This document shows, piece after piece, positions 1-10,776 of a DNA stretch of 64,000 nucleotides; positions within the stretch are counted from its first letter, which is position 1, and each line of letters begins with the position of its first letter. The DNA comes from Marinobacter arenosus. GTDB lineage: Bacteria; Pseudomonadota; Gammaproteobacteria; Pseudomonadales; Oleiphilaceae. The stretch lies in assembly GCF_019264345.1 (NCBI RefSeq), contig NZ_JAHVAO010000001.1, positions 2,790,001 through 2,854,000 on the forward strand. Reading direction: 5' to 3'. The position numbers were made by a program, and so were the translations under genes. A model generated the notes under the pieces. That model saw only the letters and a program-made list of their open reading frames with translations. It did not search any database and was not told the origin of the DNA.

Positions 1-2
1 GC

Positions 3-1031
3 GAGGCCGAGTACTCGTTTCAGGCGGGATTCCAGAAACTGGTGGCGCGCCTGTCGGCCAGGTTCATCAACGTCGGCTTTGGCACAATCGACGATTGCAT
101 TGCGGAACTGCTCGAAAGCACGGGCCGTTTTTTTGCCACCGACCGGGCCTATCTTTACGCCTTTAACGACGATTACACCGGCGTGACCAAAACCCACCAG
201 TGGTGCCGGCCCGGGGTAACCTCGCTGGTCGATGAGGACCAGTCAGTGCCCTTGGGCGCGACGGATCCCTGGGGTCAGAAACTGCTCGAGATGGTTGATG
301 AGAACGAGGTGGTGTTCATCGAAACCATGGAGGAGGCGGCATCGGTGTTTTGCGTGCCGGTGCGCGTTCAGGGCCAGGTGGTGGGCTTCATGGGGATGGA
401 CTCGCTGACCGCCCGGAAGTGGCGGGATGACCAGGCCGACCTGCTGATCATTATTTCCGGTTTGCTGTCCGGTGCCCTGGAGCGGCATCTGCTCGAGGAA
501 CAGTTGTTGAACCAGTCCATCCGGGATCCCATGACCGGCCTGCATAACCGCCGATACCTGATGCCGCGGCTCCACGAACTGGTGGAGCGGGCGGAACGCT
601 ACGACGAAAACTTTACCGTGGCCATGCTCGACATTGACCATTTCAAGCAGATCAACGACTCCATCGGTCATCTCGGGGGTGACTATACCCTGCGCCGGTT
701 TGCGGACATCCTGGCGGACCTGGTGCGATCGACGGATGTGGTTGCCCGCTTTGGTGGAGAGGAGTTCATGGTGGTGTTTCCCGACACCGAGCAGGTCGAT
801 GTACACCAGACGATGGCGCGCATTCTCGACGCTGTCCGGCAGGGCCATTTCAGGTTCGAGGGCCGGGATATTCCGGTGACGGTCAGCGCCGGGTTGGCCT
901 CAGTCCGGGAGCGGGATGACCGCATGATCTCCGTGGATACCGTTATTGGCCGCGCGGATCATCGTTTGTATCTGGCCAAGCAGGCGGGGCGCGATTGCGC
1001 CGTGGACATATCAGGAGTCCTGCGTATATAA
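3..1031 (+). CDS. GAF-GGDEF diguanylate cyclase (5' end outside window)
   Basis: The reading frame is open from base 3, so the gene starts before the window. An internal GTG at 42 is not a convincing start. The visible part has a GAF-like sensory region (about codons 20-165) followed by a GGDEF domain (about 170-330). The active-site loop reads RFGGEEF. An RSTD sequence five residues before it fits the RxxD inhibitory I-site, so this should be an active, product-inhibited cyclase making cyclic di-GMP from two GTP. A PAS or further sensor domain may lie upstream, unseen. The next gene begins about 80 bases downstream behind its own AT-rich promoter region. Confidence 0.85.
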   Translation, partial: EAEYSFQAGFQKLVARLSARFINVGFGTIDDCIAELLESTGRFFATDRAYLYAFNDDYTGVTKTHQWCRPGVTSLVDEDQSVPLGATDPWGQKLLEMVDENEVVFIETMEEAASVFCVPVRVQGQVVGFMGMDSLTARKWRDDQADLLIIISGLLSGALERHLLEEQLLNQSIRDPMTGLHNRRYLMPRLHELVERAERYDENFTVAMLDIDHFKQINDSIGHLGGDYTLRRFADILADLVRSTDVVARFGGEEFMVVFPDTEQVDVHQTMARILDAVRQGHFRFEGRDIPVTVSAGLASVRERDDRMISVDTVIGRADHRLYLAKQAGRDCAVDISGVLRI

Positions 1032-1054
1032 ACAATCGGCATTTCACCCCATAT

Positions 1055-1066
1055 TACTAAATAGTA
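1055..1066. promoter_or_regulatory. AT-rich inverted repeat, candidate ArsR/BigR-type operator
   Basis: TACTA-AA-TAGTA is a perfect inverted repeat in an unusually AT-rich patch, 44-55 bases before the ATG of the persulfide-dioxygenase-like gene. ArsR-family sulfur regulators such as BigR are known to bind AT-rich palindromes before this gene type. No such regulator gene is visible here, so the assignment is an inference. Confidence 0.3.
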
Positions 1067-1109
1067 TATCCTTAGAATCAAAATGCGATTCGCTCCGGAG
1101 GTGAAACCC

Positions 1110-1976
1110 ATGAGCAACCCCATCGTCCAACCTTTTTTCGACGAACCGACCAACACCTTCAGTTACGTGGTTCGGGACCCGGACAGTCAGTCGTGTGCGA
1201 TCATCGACTCGGTGCTGGATTTCGACTATGCCGCCGGCCGGACCGCGTTCGACTCGGCGGACACCATCATTGCCTTCATTCGCGATCACGACCTGACCGT
1301 GGAATGGATCCTGGAGACCCACGTCCACGCCGACCATCTGTCCGCGGCGCCTTACCTGCATGACACGCTGGGTGGCAGGACCGGTATTGGCGAGCACATT
1401 CGCGATGTCCAGGAGATTTTCGGCAAGGCGTTCAATGCCGGCAGCGAGTTTGCCCGGGATGGCAGTCAGTTCGATCGGCTGTTCCGCGAGGGCGACACCT
1501 TCAGTATTGGCGGGCTCGAAGGCCGGGTGCTTCACACACCGGGGCACACGCCGGCGTGCCTGACCTACGTGATCGGCGATGCCGCCTTCGTCGGCGATAC
1601 CCTGTTCATGCCGGATTACGGCACCGCCCGCTGCGATTTCCCGGGCGGCGATGCCCGGACGCTCTATCGTTCGATCCAGAAAGTGCTGGCTCTGCCGCCA
1701 GAGACCCGGATCTTCCTGTGCCACGACTACAAGGCGCCCGGCCGGGACCGGTTTGAACCGATGACCACCGTCGCCGAGCAACGCAAAGCCAATGTCCACG
1801 TTCACGATGGCGTTTCCGAAGACGAATTCGTGAAGATGCGCACCGAGCGTGATGCGACCCTCGACATGCCACGGCTGATCCTGCCGTCGGTCCAGGTCAA
1901 CATGCGGGCGGGCCATTTGCCGCCGGAAGAGGACAACGGACAGGTGTACCTGAAAGTGCCGATCAACCGGTTCTGA
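1110..1976 (+). CDS. MBL-fold hydrolase, persulfide dioxygenase-like (ETHE1/Blh family)
   Basis: The 288-residue protein has the metal-binding motif HVHADH at residues 71-76, then HTPGHTPAC and a VGDTLF segment, typical of the ETHE1/Blh branch of the metallo-beta-lactamase fold. Members oxidise glutathione persulfide to sulfite and glutathione using one iron. I chose the ATG at 1110 because GGAGGTG sits six bases before it; an in-frame ATG at 1083 lacks such a site and lies before the family N-terminus. A SulP anion permease follows seven bases later, probably in the same transcript, which fits sulfide detoxification with export or exchange of the oxyanion product. Substrate is inferred from family. 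Confidence 0.8.
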   Translation: MSNPIVQPFFDEPTNTFSYVVRDPDSQSCAIIDSVLDFDYAAGRTAFDSADTIIAFIRDHDLTVEWILETHVHADHLSAAPYLHDTLGGRTGIGEHIRDVQEIFGKAFNAGSEFARDGSQFDRLFREGDTFSIGGLEGRVLHTPGHTPACLTYVIGDAAFVGDTLFMPDYGTARCDFPGGDARTLYRSIQKVLALPPETRIFLCHDYKAPGRDRFEPMTTVAEQRKANVHVHDGVSEDEFVKMRTERDATLDMPRLILPSVQVNMRAGHLPPEEDNGQVYLKVPINRF

Positions 1977-1983
1977 GGCGGGC

Positions 1984-3717
1984 ATGGACATCAAACGCTA
2001 CCTGCCGGTGCTGAACTGGTTGCCGTCCTACGGTCGGAGTCAGGCCACCAGTGACCTTGTGGCTGCGGTGATTGTCACCGTGATGCTGATTCCCCAGTCA
2101 CTGGCCTATGCCCTGCTGGCCGGGTTGCCCGCCCAGGTCGGGTTGTACGCCAGTATCCTGCCGCTGATCGTCTACGCGGTGTTCGGGACCAGCCGTACGC
2201 TCTCGGTCGGTCCGGTGGCCGTCGCCTCCCTGATGACGGCGGCGGCGCTGGCGCCCCTGGCCGAAGCCGGTGCCCCGGAGTACATCGCCGGGGCCATCCT
2301 GCTGGCGGTGATGTCGGGGCTGATGCTCATGGCGATGGGCCTGATGCGGCTGGGCTTCCTGGCCAACTTCCTGAGCCACCCGGTGATTTCGGGTTTTATT
2401 ACCGCCTCGGGTCTGGTCATTGCGGCCAGCCAGCTGAAACACCTGTTTGGCATTCCCGCGTCCGGCCACAACCTGGTGGAGATCATCCAGTCGCTGATGC
2501 AGTCCCTTGGCCAGACCAACGGGGCGACCCTTGCCATCGGCGTCGGGGCCCTGGTATTCCTGCTGCTGGCGCGTCGGTATCTAAAGCCCGGGCTGGTTGC
2601 CGCCGGCGTGCCGTTGAGACTGGCCGATACCCTGACCAAGACGGCACCGATCCTGGCGGTTCTGGTGACCACCCTGGTGGCGTGGCAACTGGACCTGGGG
2701 GCCGCCGGTGTCAGGCTCGTGGGCGCCGTGCCGGCCGGGTTGCCCGAGTTAACCCTGCCAAGCCTGGACTGGGCCCTCTGGCAACAGCTGGCGGTCAGTG
2801 CCCTGCTGATCAGCGTGGTCGGATTTGTCGAGTCGGTGTCGGTGGGTCAGACGCTTGCGGCCAAGCGACGCCAGCGTATCGATCCTGACCAGGAGCTGGT
2901 GGGCCTTGGCGCCGCCAACCTCAGCGCCGGCCTGTCCGGTGGCATGCCGGTGACGGGCGGGTTCTCCCGTTCGGTGGTCAACTACGACGCCGGCGCGGAA
3001 ACGCCGGCAGCCGGTGCCTACACCGCGGTGGGCATCGCCCTGGCGACTCTGTTCCTGACTCCGGCGATCGCCTATCTGCCCCAGGCCACGCTTGCGGCAA
3101 CCATCATTGTGGCCGTGTCCACGCTGATCGACCTGCCGGCGCTGGGGCGGACCTGGCGTTATTCCCGACCGGATTTCGGGGCCATGCTGGCGACCATCCT
3201 GTTGACCCTCGTGCACAGTGTGGAGGCGGGCATCATCGCGGGTGTGGCGTTGTCCATCGGACTCTTCCTGTACCGCACCAGCCGGCCCCACAGTGCCGTT
3301 GTCGGTCGTGTTCCGGGTACCGAGCATTTTCGCAATGTGCTTCGCCATGAGGTGGAACTGTGCCCCAAGGTGACGTTCCTGCGGGTGGACGAAAGCCTGT
3401 ACTTTGCCAATGCCCGGTTTCTGGAGGAGCGGGTCATGGACCTGGTGGCCGATGAACCCGAACTCAAACATCTGGTGCTGGTGTGTCCGGCGGTGAACCT
3501 GGTGGATGCCTCGGCGCTGGAAAGCCTGGAGGCCATCAATGAGCGGCTCAGGGATGCCGGCGTGACCCTGCACCTGTCGGAGGTGAAAGGGCCGGTGATG
3601 GACCGGCTCAAGCGAACCGAATTGCTGGCCAAACTCAGTGGCCAGGTGTTTCTGAGTACCTTTGAAGCCTGGCAGCAACTGATCGGTAACAAGGCCGCCG
3701 AGCGTATTCCTGTCTGA
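1984..3717 (+). CDS. SulP-family anion permease with STAS domain
   Basis: The 577-residue protein starts with the SulP N-terminus (about residues 1-45), continues with roughly 12 hydrophobic segments to about 420, and ends in a cytoplasmic STAS domain (about 430-560). The family (SLC26/SulP) carries sulfate, bicarbonate or other anions, often with sodium or protons. It starts seven bases after the persulfide-dioxygenase-like gene, behind a purine-rich GAGGCGGG, so the two are probably co-transcribed. Given that partner, sulfite or sulfate transport is plausible, but the sequence alone does not fix the substrate. Confidence 0.85.
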   Translation: MDIKRYLPVLNWLPSYGRSQATSDLVAAVIVTVMLIPQSLAYALLAGLPAQVGLYASILPLIVYAVFGTSRTLSVGPVAVASLMTAAALAPLAEAGAPEYIAGAILLAVMSGLMLMAMGLMRLGFLANFLSHPVISGFITASGLVIAASQLKHLFGIPASGHNLVEIIQSLMQSLGQTNGATLAIGVGALVFLLLARRYLKPGLVAAGVPLRLADTLTKTAPILAVLVTTLVAWQLDLGAAGVRLVGAVPAGLPELTLPSLDWALWQQLAVSALLISVVGFVESVSVGQTLAAKRRQRIDPDQELVGLGAANLSAGLSGGMPVTGGFSRSVVNYDAGAETPAAGAYTAVGIALATLFLTPAIAYLPQATLAATIIVAVSTLIDLPALGRTWRYSRPDFGAMLATILLTLVHSVEAGIIAGVALSIGLFLYRTSRPHSAVVGRVPGTEHFRNVLRHEVELCPKVTFLRVDESLYFANARFLEERVMDLVADEPELKHLVLVCPAVNLVDASALESLEAINERLRDAGVTLHLSEVKGPVMDRLKRTELLAKLSGQVFLSTFEAWQQLIGNKAAERIPV

Positions 3718-3793
3718 CCGGCGGGCCTTGGCCCTCGCCGGGGTAAGACCGGTATCATGGGGTATTCCACGAGGTTCAGGCGGCACGTTACCT

Positions 3794-4453
3794 ATGGGCA
3801 TGACAGAGAATCTGCTATCGACCGGCCAGTGGGTTGTCACCCTGGTGCTGTTCCTGCTGATTCTGGTGAGAGCGGTTCGCACCATCGACTGGCAGGCCTT
3901 CCGCCGCGACAACGCGCTCCAGCACTCGTTTTTTGGCGCGGCCGTCGTGCTCGGTTTTCTCTGGCAGCTGCGGGCCGGAATCTCGCCCGGCCTGGCCATC
4001 CATGTGTTCGGGATCACCGTGATCACCCTGATGTTGGGCTGGGCCCTGGCGGTCCTGTCCGGGCTGCTGGCGCTCGTGATCACCGTCATTACCGGCCGCG
4101 AGCCGCTGCTGATGTTTGCGGCCAATGGCCTGGTGACGGTGATGGTGCCGGCGCTGGTCAGTTACGGCATCATGCTGTGGGAGCGCCGATGCAACTTCCG
4201 GAATTTCTTCGCCTACATCTTTTTTTGCGGCTTCTTCGGCGCCGGACTGTCGGTGGCGGCCGCCGGCGTGGTGATGTGTCTGATGCTCTGGAGCAGCGGC
4301 GTGTACAGCTTCGGGGAACTGGTCCACGAATACATCCGCTACCTGCCGCTGTTCATGATTCCGGAAGGGTTTGTGAATGGCACCTTCGTGACCGGGCTGA
4401 TGGTGTTCCATCCCGATCGGTTGACCACGCTGGATCAGCGGCGCTATCGCTAG
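3794..4453 (+). CDS. Polytopic membrane protein, CbiM/ECF-permease-like (COG3235 type)
   Basis: This 219-residue protein has about six hydrophobic segments and a conserved-looking C-terminal stretch reading MIPEGFVNGTFVTG. It resembles the small bacterial proteins named energy-coupling factor transporter permease, related to CbiM. No ABC ATPase or T-component partner is adjacent, so a transport role is not proven. The start could be ATG 3794 or ATG 3800; neither has a strong ribosome site. An upstream extension to 3728 is unlikely because it adds non-membrane, repeat-poor residues. The gene ends in a CTAG shared with the stop of the convergent GGDEF-EAL gene. Confidence 0.6.
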   Translation: MGMTENLLSTGQWVVTLVLFLLILVRAVRTIDWQAFRRDNALQHSFFGAAVVLGFLWQLRAGISPGLAIHVFGITVITLMLGWALAVLSGLLALVITVITGREPLLMFAANGLVTVMVPALVSYGIMLWERRCNFRNFFAYIFFCGFFGAGLSVAAAGVVMCLMLWSSGVYSFGELVHEYIRYLPLFMIPEGFVNGTFVTGLMVFHPDRLTTLDQRRYR

Positions 4454-6543
4454 GCCGGGGCCAGCAGGGTTCGTGCCCGGCACCGCGCTTCGCGGGCCCA
4501 GGCCGGCACGGCGCTGGCCGGCATCGGACGTTCGATGCCGTAGCCCTGGATAAAATGGCAGCCCATCTCTCTCAGTGCCCGGGCCTGGGCGGGGCTTTCG
4601 ACGCCTTCCGCGAGGGCTGGCCGGGAAAACCGCTGGGCCAGAAAGATCACACTTTCCACGATGGCGCGGTCGTTGGTATCGGTCAGCATATTGCGGACAA
4701 AACTCTGGTCAATCTTGATGATGTCCACCGGCAGGGTGCGCAGGTAGGTCAGTGACGAGAAACCCGTGCCGAAATCATCCAGGGCGACTTTCAGCCCCAG
4801 GGCCCGGCACCGGCCCAGGACGTTGCTGGCCCGTTTGGTGTCCTCCAATGCGGTGGTTTCCAGGACTTCGAGGGTAAGCTGGCCGGGATCCAGTTCCGGA
4901 TGGCTTTTCAGGAAGCTGGCCAGGTAGTCGGCAAATCCGGGGTCCATGAGGTGCCGGGCGCTGATGTTGATACTGACCGTGAAACACTCGCCGGCGGCCT
5001 GCCAGGCGTTCAGTTGATGAACCGCCTGCTTGACCACCCACTGGCCGAGCGGTATCTCCAGGTGGCTGTTTTCCAGTGCCGGCAAGAATTCCCCGGGTGC
5101 CAGTTGCCCCCGTGTGGGGTGATTCCAGCGAATCAGCGCCTCGAAGCCCTTGAGTGTCGAGTCCGACACCCGGATCTGGGGTTGGTAGTGAAGCTCGAAT
5201 TCCCCGTTCTCAAGCGCCCGGCTGATCTCCGTGAGCTGGTCCCGGCGTCTGCGACGGTAGGCATCCAGCCCCGGATCAAAGACATGGTATTGGTTACGGC
5301 CTTTTTCCTTGGCCGAATACATGGCCTGGTCCGCGTGACGGACCAGGCTTTCGGCATCGGCGTCGTCGTCCGGATAACGGGTGATTCCGATACTGCCGGT
5401 TATCTGGATGGTTTCGCCAGACACGGCCAACGGCGTGCTGACACAATCCAGGATGCGTTGATAAACGCCGTCGTGACGGTCGCTCTGGAGCAGCAGGATG
5501 AACTCGTCGCCCCCGATCCGGGCAATGGTATCGCCGCTGCGGAGTGTGTGACTCAGCCGCTCGGCAATCAGTTTCAGGGCCCGGTCGCCTTCCGTTCGCC
5601 CCAGGCGATGGTTGAGTGCCTTGAAGCCATCGAGATCAAGGCAACAGACCGAGAGGCCGCGCCGGAGCCGGTCCGCGTGCGCGCATGCGGAGCGAAGGCG
5701 TTCGATCAGCAGTTGCCGGTTCGGCAGCCCGGTCAGGTCATCGTAGTTGGCGGCCCGGTCCAGCTCCCGGGCGTGATTTTTCAGGGCGGTGATGTCCGAA
5801 AATGCTGCGACGTGGTAGAACTTGCCCGGCTGGTCCAGATGAACCCGGCTGATGGCGAGCATCTCGATGTAATCCTCGCCGTTCCTGCGACGGTTCCAGA
5901 TCTCACCGCGCCAATGGTCGGTTTTCTCCAGGGATTGCCACATTGACCGGTAATACTCCGGGGAATGCCGTCCGGAACTCAGGATGGCCGGCGTCAGCCC
6001 CAGAACCTCGTGACGGGCGTAACCGGTGATGCGTGAAAACGCCGGGTTAACATCCAGGATCCGGTTGTTGTGATCACTGATCAGGATGGCATCGTGGCTG
6101 CGGTCAAACACGCTGGCGGCAATCCGCAGGTTGCGCTCGCTGGCTTTGCGATCGGAAATGTTGCTCTGGATGACCACGAAACCGTGCCGTCCGCTCCAGT
6201 CACCGTCAACGGGGGCGCAATACACCTGAACCCAGAATGGTTGCCCGGCCCGGCTGTAGTTGAGAATGTCCTCCTGCACCGGCTCCCCCTGAAACAGCTT
6301 GCGCCGGATTCGCCGGATGGTTTCCGGGTCGGTGTCGGGGCCGAACAGCAGTTCCCCGGGGGTGTGCCCGATCGCGTCCGCCAGACGGTAACCCGTGTGT
6401 TCTTCAAAACCGGGATTGACCCACTCGATGACGCCGGCGCTATCCAGCAGCATCACCATGTTCCGGGTGATGGAGGCAACGCTGGCGAGCCTGTGGGTCA
6501 GGGTGTTGGATACGGTTGGATGCGGGGCCCGGTCTGCTGGCAT
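4450..6543 (-). CDS. PAS-PAS-GGDEF-EAL cyclic di-GMP signalling protein
   Basis: The 697-residue protein carries two PAS sensor domains (about 15-130 and 140-255), a GGDEF domain (about 265-425) and an EAL domain (about 435-690). The GGDEF loop is intact (RIGGDEF) with an RSGD I-site five residues before it. The EAL domain keeps its main catalytic motifs: EALIRWNH, NISARH, DDFGTGFSSL, KIDQSFV and AEGVE. Both cyclase and phosphodiesterase activity are therefore possible. It has no predicted membrane segment, so it should act in the cytoplasm. The start ATG has GGAGG rather far upstream (about 16 bases). It is read alone, convergent with the CbiM-like gene. Confidence 0.88.
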   Translation of the reverse strand: MPADRAPHPTVSNTLTHRLASVASITRNMVMLLDSAGVIEWVNPGFEEHTGYRLADAIGHTPGELLFGPDTDPETIRRIRRKLFQGEPVQEDILNYSRAGQPFWVQVYCAPVDGDWSGRHGFVVIQSNISDRKASERNLRIAASVFDRSHDAILISDHNNRILDVNPAFSRITGYARHEVLGLTPAILSSGRHSPEYYRSMWQSLEKTDHWRGEIWNRRRNGEDYIEMLAISRVHLDQPGKFYHVAAFSDITALKNHARELDRAANYDDLTGLPNRQLLIERLRSACAHADRLRRGLSVCCLDLDGFKALNHRLGRTEGDRALKLIAERLSHTLRSGDTIARIGGDEFILLLQSDRHDGVYQRILDCVSTPLAVSGETIQITGSIGITRYPDDDADAESLVRHADQAMYSAKEKGRNQYHVFDPGLDAYRRRRRDQLTEISRALENGEFELHYQPQIRVSDSTLKGFEALIRWNHPTRGQLAPGEFLPALENSHLEIPLGQWVVKQAVHQLNAWQAAGECFTVSINISARHLMDPGFADYLASFLKSHPELDPGQLTLEVLETTALEDTKRASNVLGRCRALGLKVALDDFGTGFSSLTYLRTLPVDIIKIDQSFVRNMLTDTNDRAIVESVIFLAQRFSRPALAEGVESPAQARALREMGCHFIQGYGIERPMPASAVPAWAREARCRARTLLAPA

Positions 6544-6684
6544 GGTGCGGTAACAAGTGCCTCCGAATTGAGGGGTCGGTCAGTGAGCCGTGATGCTACT
6601 GCACAAGCGCCGGAAAAAAATGCCCAATTCGTTCGCCGGGTTTGATCGATGTCATTTTCTTGTGCATCTGTCGCCCGGGTGGCG

Positions 6685-7218
6685 TCAGTTACGCCAGTAC
6701 GAGTGCTTCTGAAGCTTTCGTTGCAGGGTGCGGCGGTGCATGTTCAGGGCCCGGGCGGTGGCGGATACATTGCCATCGTGTTCATTCAGCACGCGCTGGA
6801 TGTGTTCCCATTCCATTTCCTCCACCGAGGGCGGTACCGCACGCAGTTCCGGGGCCGTCGCCAGGGGGTCAAACCCCGAGATCAGCTGTTTCACGGTGAC
6901 CGGTTTGCACAGATAGTTGACCGCGCCACGCCGCATCGCCTCGACGGCCGTGGCGATGCTGCCGTACCCGGTCAGCACCAGGACCTTCAGGTCGGGTTGC
7001 CGGCTCAGCAGGTCCGGCAGCAGTTGCAGGCCACTGTCACCGGCAAGGTTCAGGTCCAGGACGCAATGGTGGAAACGTTGCTGCGCCAGCGCCTGTCGGG
7101 CCTCGTCAGCGGAATGGGCGACCGCCGCCCCAATGCCTTGCCGGTCCAGTGAGCGGTGCAGGACCTGCAGGAACGTCTCGTCGTCATCAATCAGCAGCCA
7201 GGTTGGGGCATCAGTCAT
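6685..7218 (-). CDS. regA/prrA-like: Redox response regulator, RegA/PrrA/ActR/RoxR family
   Basis: The 177-residue protein has a receiver domain (acidic pocket at 11-13, phospho-acceptor Asp55, conserved Lys in YLCKPV) joined by a short proline-rich linker to a Fis-type helix-turn-helix (about 135-175, with GNVSATARALNMHRRTLQRK). This small layout with no sigma54 domain is typical of RegA/PrrA/RoxR. It overlaps the 3' end of the sensor kinase gene by eight bases, so the pair is translated together. In relatives it activates respiration, carbon fixation or terminal oxidase genes at low oxygen. Here the N-ATPase operon starts on the other side of the kinase gene. Confidence 0.88.
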   Translation of the reverse strand: MTDAPTWLLIDDDETFLQVLHRSLDRQGIGAAVAHSADEARQALAQQRFHHCVLDLNLAGDSGLQLLPDLLSRQPDLKVLVLTGYGSIATAVEAMRRGAVNYLCKPVTVKQLISGFDPLATAPELRAVPPSVEEMEWEHIQRVLNEHDGNVSATARALNMHRRTLQRKLQKHSYWRN

Positions 7219-8476
7219 GTTCGCCTTCCTCCGGTACCCGGGGTAGTTCGATGATCATCGTGGTTCCCTGTCTGCTGCTGCGGGCCTTCAGCGTACCGCC
7301 AAAGCGCTGGATGGTAGCGTTGGACAGGAACAGGCCGACGCCCAGACCGTGTTCGGAATCGACAACGTCCTGGCCCGGGGCGTTCCCGTCCTTCGGGATC
7401 AGGCCGTCGCCCTGGTCTTCCACCACGATCTCCACGCCATCGCTTTTAGTGATGCGGGCACTGATGCTCACCCAGGCCGGGCTGGCGCTGAGGGCGTTGG
7501 CCAGCAGGTTGAGCACCGCCTGATCCAGGGTGGTGTCCACGGCAATGGCAGCGTCCGGGAACGGGGTTTGCCAGTTCAGGGCGCCTGCCGGCCAGAGCAG
7601 GGTGGCGGATTCCCGCAGGCGTTCCAGCCAGGCGCGAACACTGACCGTTTCCGGTTGTGCCGTTTTCGCCTGAACGGCGGCGCTGGTCAGTTGCTGAAGG
7701 TGGCTGTTGCAGAGTTGCAATTGCCGGGCCATCAGGTCCAGGTCCTCTCTGGCGGCGGGGCCATGGTCGCCCGAGCGCATCTCTTCAAGCAGCAGGGTCA
7801 TGGTGTTGAGGGGCGTGCCCAGGCGATGGGCAATGCCTGCCGCCGACAGGCCCAGGGCAATGATCTGTTCGTCCCGCAGGCGGGTTTCGCGGATGTGTGC
7901 CAGTTGCGTCTGCTGGCGCTGGACCCGGTGCGCCAGGGTCCCGACCACCAGAAGCAGGATGGCGGCGGTCAGCGCGAAGGTCGCCCACATGCCGAACAGA
8001 TGCAGTTGCGTCAGGTCGGTGCCATGCTCGCCCAGGGTCACGGGCGTGTGCCAGATCACCAGAACGGTGTAGGTCGCAATCCCCAGCCCGGTCAGCGCGA
8101 TGCTCTGGCGCAATGGCACGAGGACAATGGCCACGGCGATGGGAAGCAGGAGCAGGGCGGTGAACGGACTGGTATAGCCCCCGGTCAGCAGCAGCCAGAC
8201 CCCGATCATCACCAGGTCCAGGGCGAGCCCGGCACTCACCGTCAGCGCGGATTTGGGCGGCCGGCGGGTGAACCAGAGCCAGCCGAGGACCGCGAACAGC
8301 GCATAGAACAGGCAGATCAGGAGGGCCTCGGCGCGGAACGTCAGCGCGATCAGGGCCTCGGCGATCGCGAGTGCGACCAGTTGGATGGCTGCGATGGACA
8401 GGCGCATGCCCAGCAGATAGCGGGCCGCCTGTTGAAAACCGGTTTGCGAGAGGGTGAGCCATTCCATGACGCGCAT
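7211..8476 (-). CDS. regB/prrB-like: Redox sensor histidine kinase, RegB/PrrB/RoxS family
   Basis: The 421-residue protein has about six membrane helices (residues 25-185), then dimerisation and ATPase domains. GGYTSPF at 99-105 matches the quinone-sensing heptapeptide GGxxNPF of RegB, with Ser for Asn. The H-box is AHRLGTPLNTM with His217. A cysteine near 257 (LCNSHL) sits where RegB has its redox-active Cys265. The ATP-binding N, G1 and G2 boxes follow (LLANAL, VEDQGDGL, GLGVGLFLS). These features support sensing of quinone or thiol redox state and phosphorylation of the adjacent regulator. Start could be ATG 8476 or ATG 8467; neither has a strong ribosome site. It diverges from the N-ATPase operon. 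Confidence 0.88.
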   Translation of the reverse strand: MRVMEWLTLSQTGFQQAARYLLGMRLSIAAIQLVALAIAEALIALTFRAEALLICLFYALFAVLGWLWFTRRPPKSALTVSAGLALDLVMIGVWLLLTGGYTSPFTALLLLPIAVAIVLVPLRQSIALTGLGIATYTVLVIWHTPVTLGEHGTDLTQLHLFGMWATFALTAAILLLVVGTLAHRVQRQQTQLAHIRETRLRDEQIIALGLSAAGIAHRLGTPLNTMTLLLEEMRSGDHGPAAREDLDLMARQLQLCNSHLQQLTSAAVQAKTAQPETVSVRAWLERLRESATLLWPAGALNWQTPFPDAAIAVDTTLDQAVLNLLANALSASPAWVSISARITKSDGVEIVVEDQGDGLIPKDGNAPGQDVVDSEHGLGVGLFLSNATIQRFGGTLKARSSRQGTTMIIELPRVPEEGEHD

Positions 8477-8524
8477 TTTAACGGGTTTCCCGCCTGACTA
8501 CCTGCATTCCGCCCAACATGGGGT

Positions 8525-8539
8525 GCGGCATTCTGTCCC
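8525..8539. promoter_or_regulatory. Candidate RegA/PrrA-type site
   Basis: GCGGC-ATTCT-GTCCC matches 9 of 10 fixed positions of the GCGGC-N5-GTCGC pattern bound by RegA/PrrA-type regulators. It lies between the divergent kinase gene and the atpD gene, about 77 bases before the proposed atpD transcript start. In GC-rich DNA such a match can occur by chance. Confidence 0.3.
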
Positions 8540-8560
8540 GCCCGGTTTCGCGTACAAAAG

Positions 8561-8574
8561 TTGCCCTTAATCAA
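8561..8574. promoter_or_regulatory. Candidate FNR/ANR box before atpD
   Basis: TTGCC-CTTA-ATCAA matches 8 of 10 fixed bases of the FNR/ANR consensus TTGAT-N4-ATCAA. A possible -10 (TATGCT) at 8597-8602 would place transcript start near 8609, so the box would be centred at -41.5, the normal class II activator position. Confidence 0.35.
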
Positions 8575-8596
8575 CTGCCGGTCCGTCTCCACGATC

Positions 8597-8602
8597 TATG
8601 CT
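8597..8602 (+). promoter_or_regulatory. Possible -10 element of the N-ATPase operon
   Basis: TATGCT keeps four of six consensus bases. No good -35 lies 16-18 bases before it, which would fit an activator-dependent promoter using the FNR-like box instead. Weak evidence on its own. Confidence 0.25.
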
Positions 8603-8651
8603 TGTAGAAACCACAGGGCTAGGGAACACCGCAAACTTACACGCGACTTAA

Positions 8652-10461
<1,810 letters not shown>

Positions 10462-10465
<4 letters not shown>

Positions 10466-10776
10466 ATCGGTCACCGGGCTCCCCGGAGGACGACATCGGG
10501 CGGCATGCCCGTCGGCTGAAGCGGGCCCGGGCGAATCCGGGCATGAGTCCGCTGCGGGGATTGGGCACGTTTGGCATGATTGGCTGGTCCGTCGCGGTGC
10601 CGACGGTTGGTGGCGCCTTCCTCGGGATGTGGCTGGATCGCCGGTTTCCGCAGCCCTTCCCCTGGACCATGGCGCTGATTCTGGGTGGCGTGGTTCTGGG
10701 TGCCCTGATTGCCTGGGCCTGGGTCAGCAGGGAGTCCGGTGTTGATGGCGATGAGGGGCGGGACGATGACGGCTGA
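10462..10776 (+). CDS. atpQ: N-ATPase accessory subunit AtpQ (AtpI-like)
   Basis: The 104-residue protein has a basic N-terminus, two hydrophobic helices (about 38-57 and 66-86) and an acidic tail. It resembles AtpI-like proteins (called F0F1 ATPase subunit 1 in some databases) that help assemble the rotor ring. Position three and four-base overlap with atpC match the atpQ gene of N-ATPase operons. Assignment relies on context and hydropathy more than on motifs. Confidence 0.78.

Noticed and set aside
2749..4125. 458-codon open frame on the minus strand
   Set aside because: Spans the SulP 3' end and the membrane protein gene on the other strand; no domain, low-complexity composition, so a GC-driven shadow.
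7349..8497. 382-codon open frame on the plus strand
   Set aside because: Antisense to the RegB-type kinase gene, which has all kinase boxes; the frame is Gln/Gly/His rich and has no recognisable domain.
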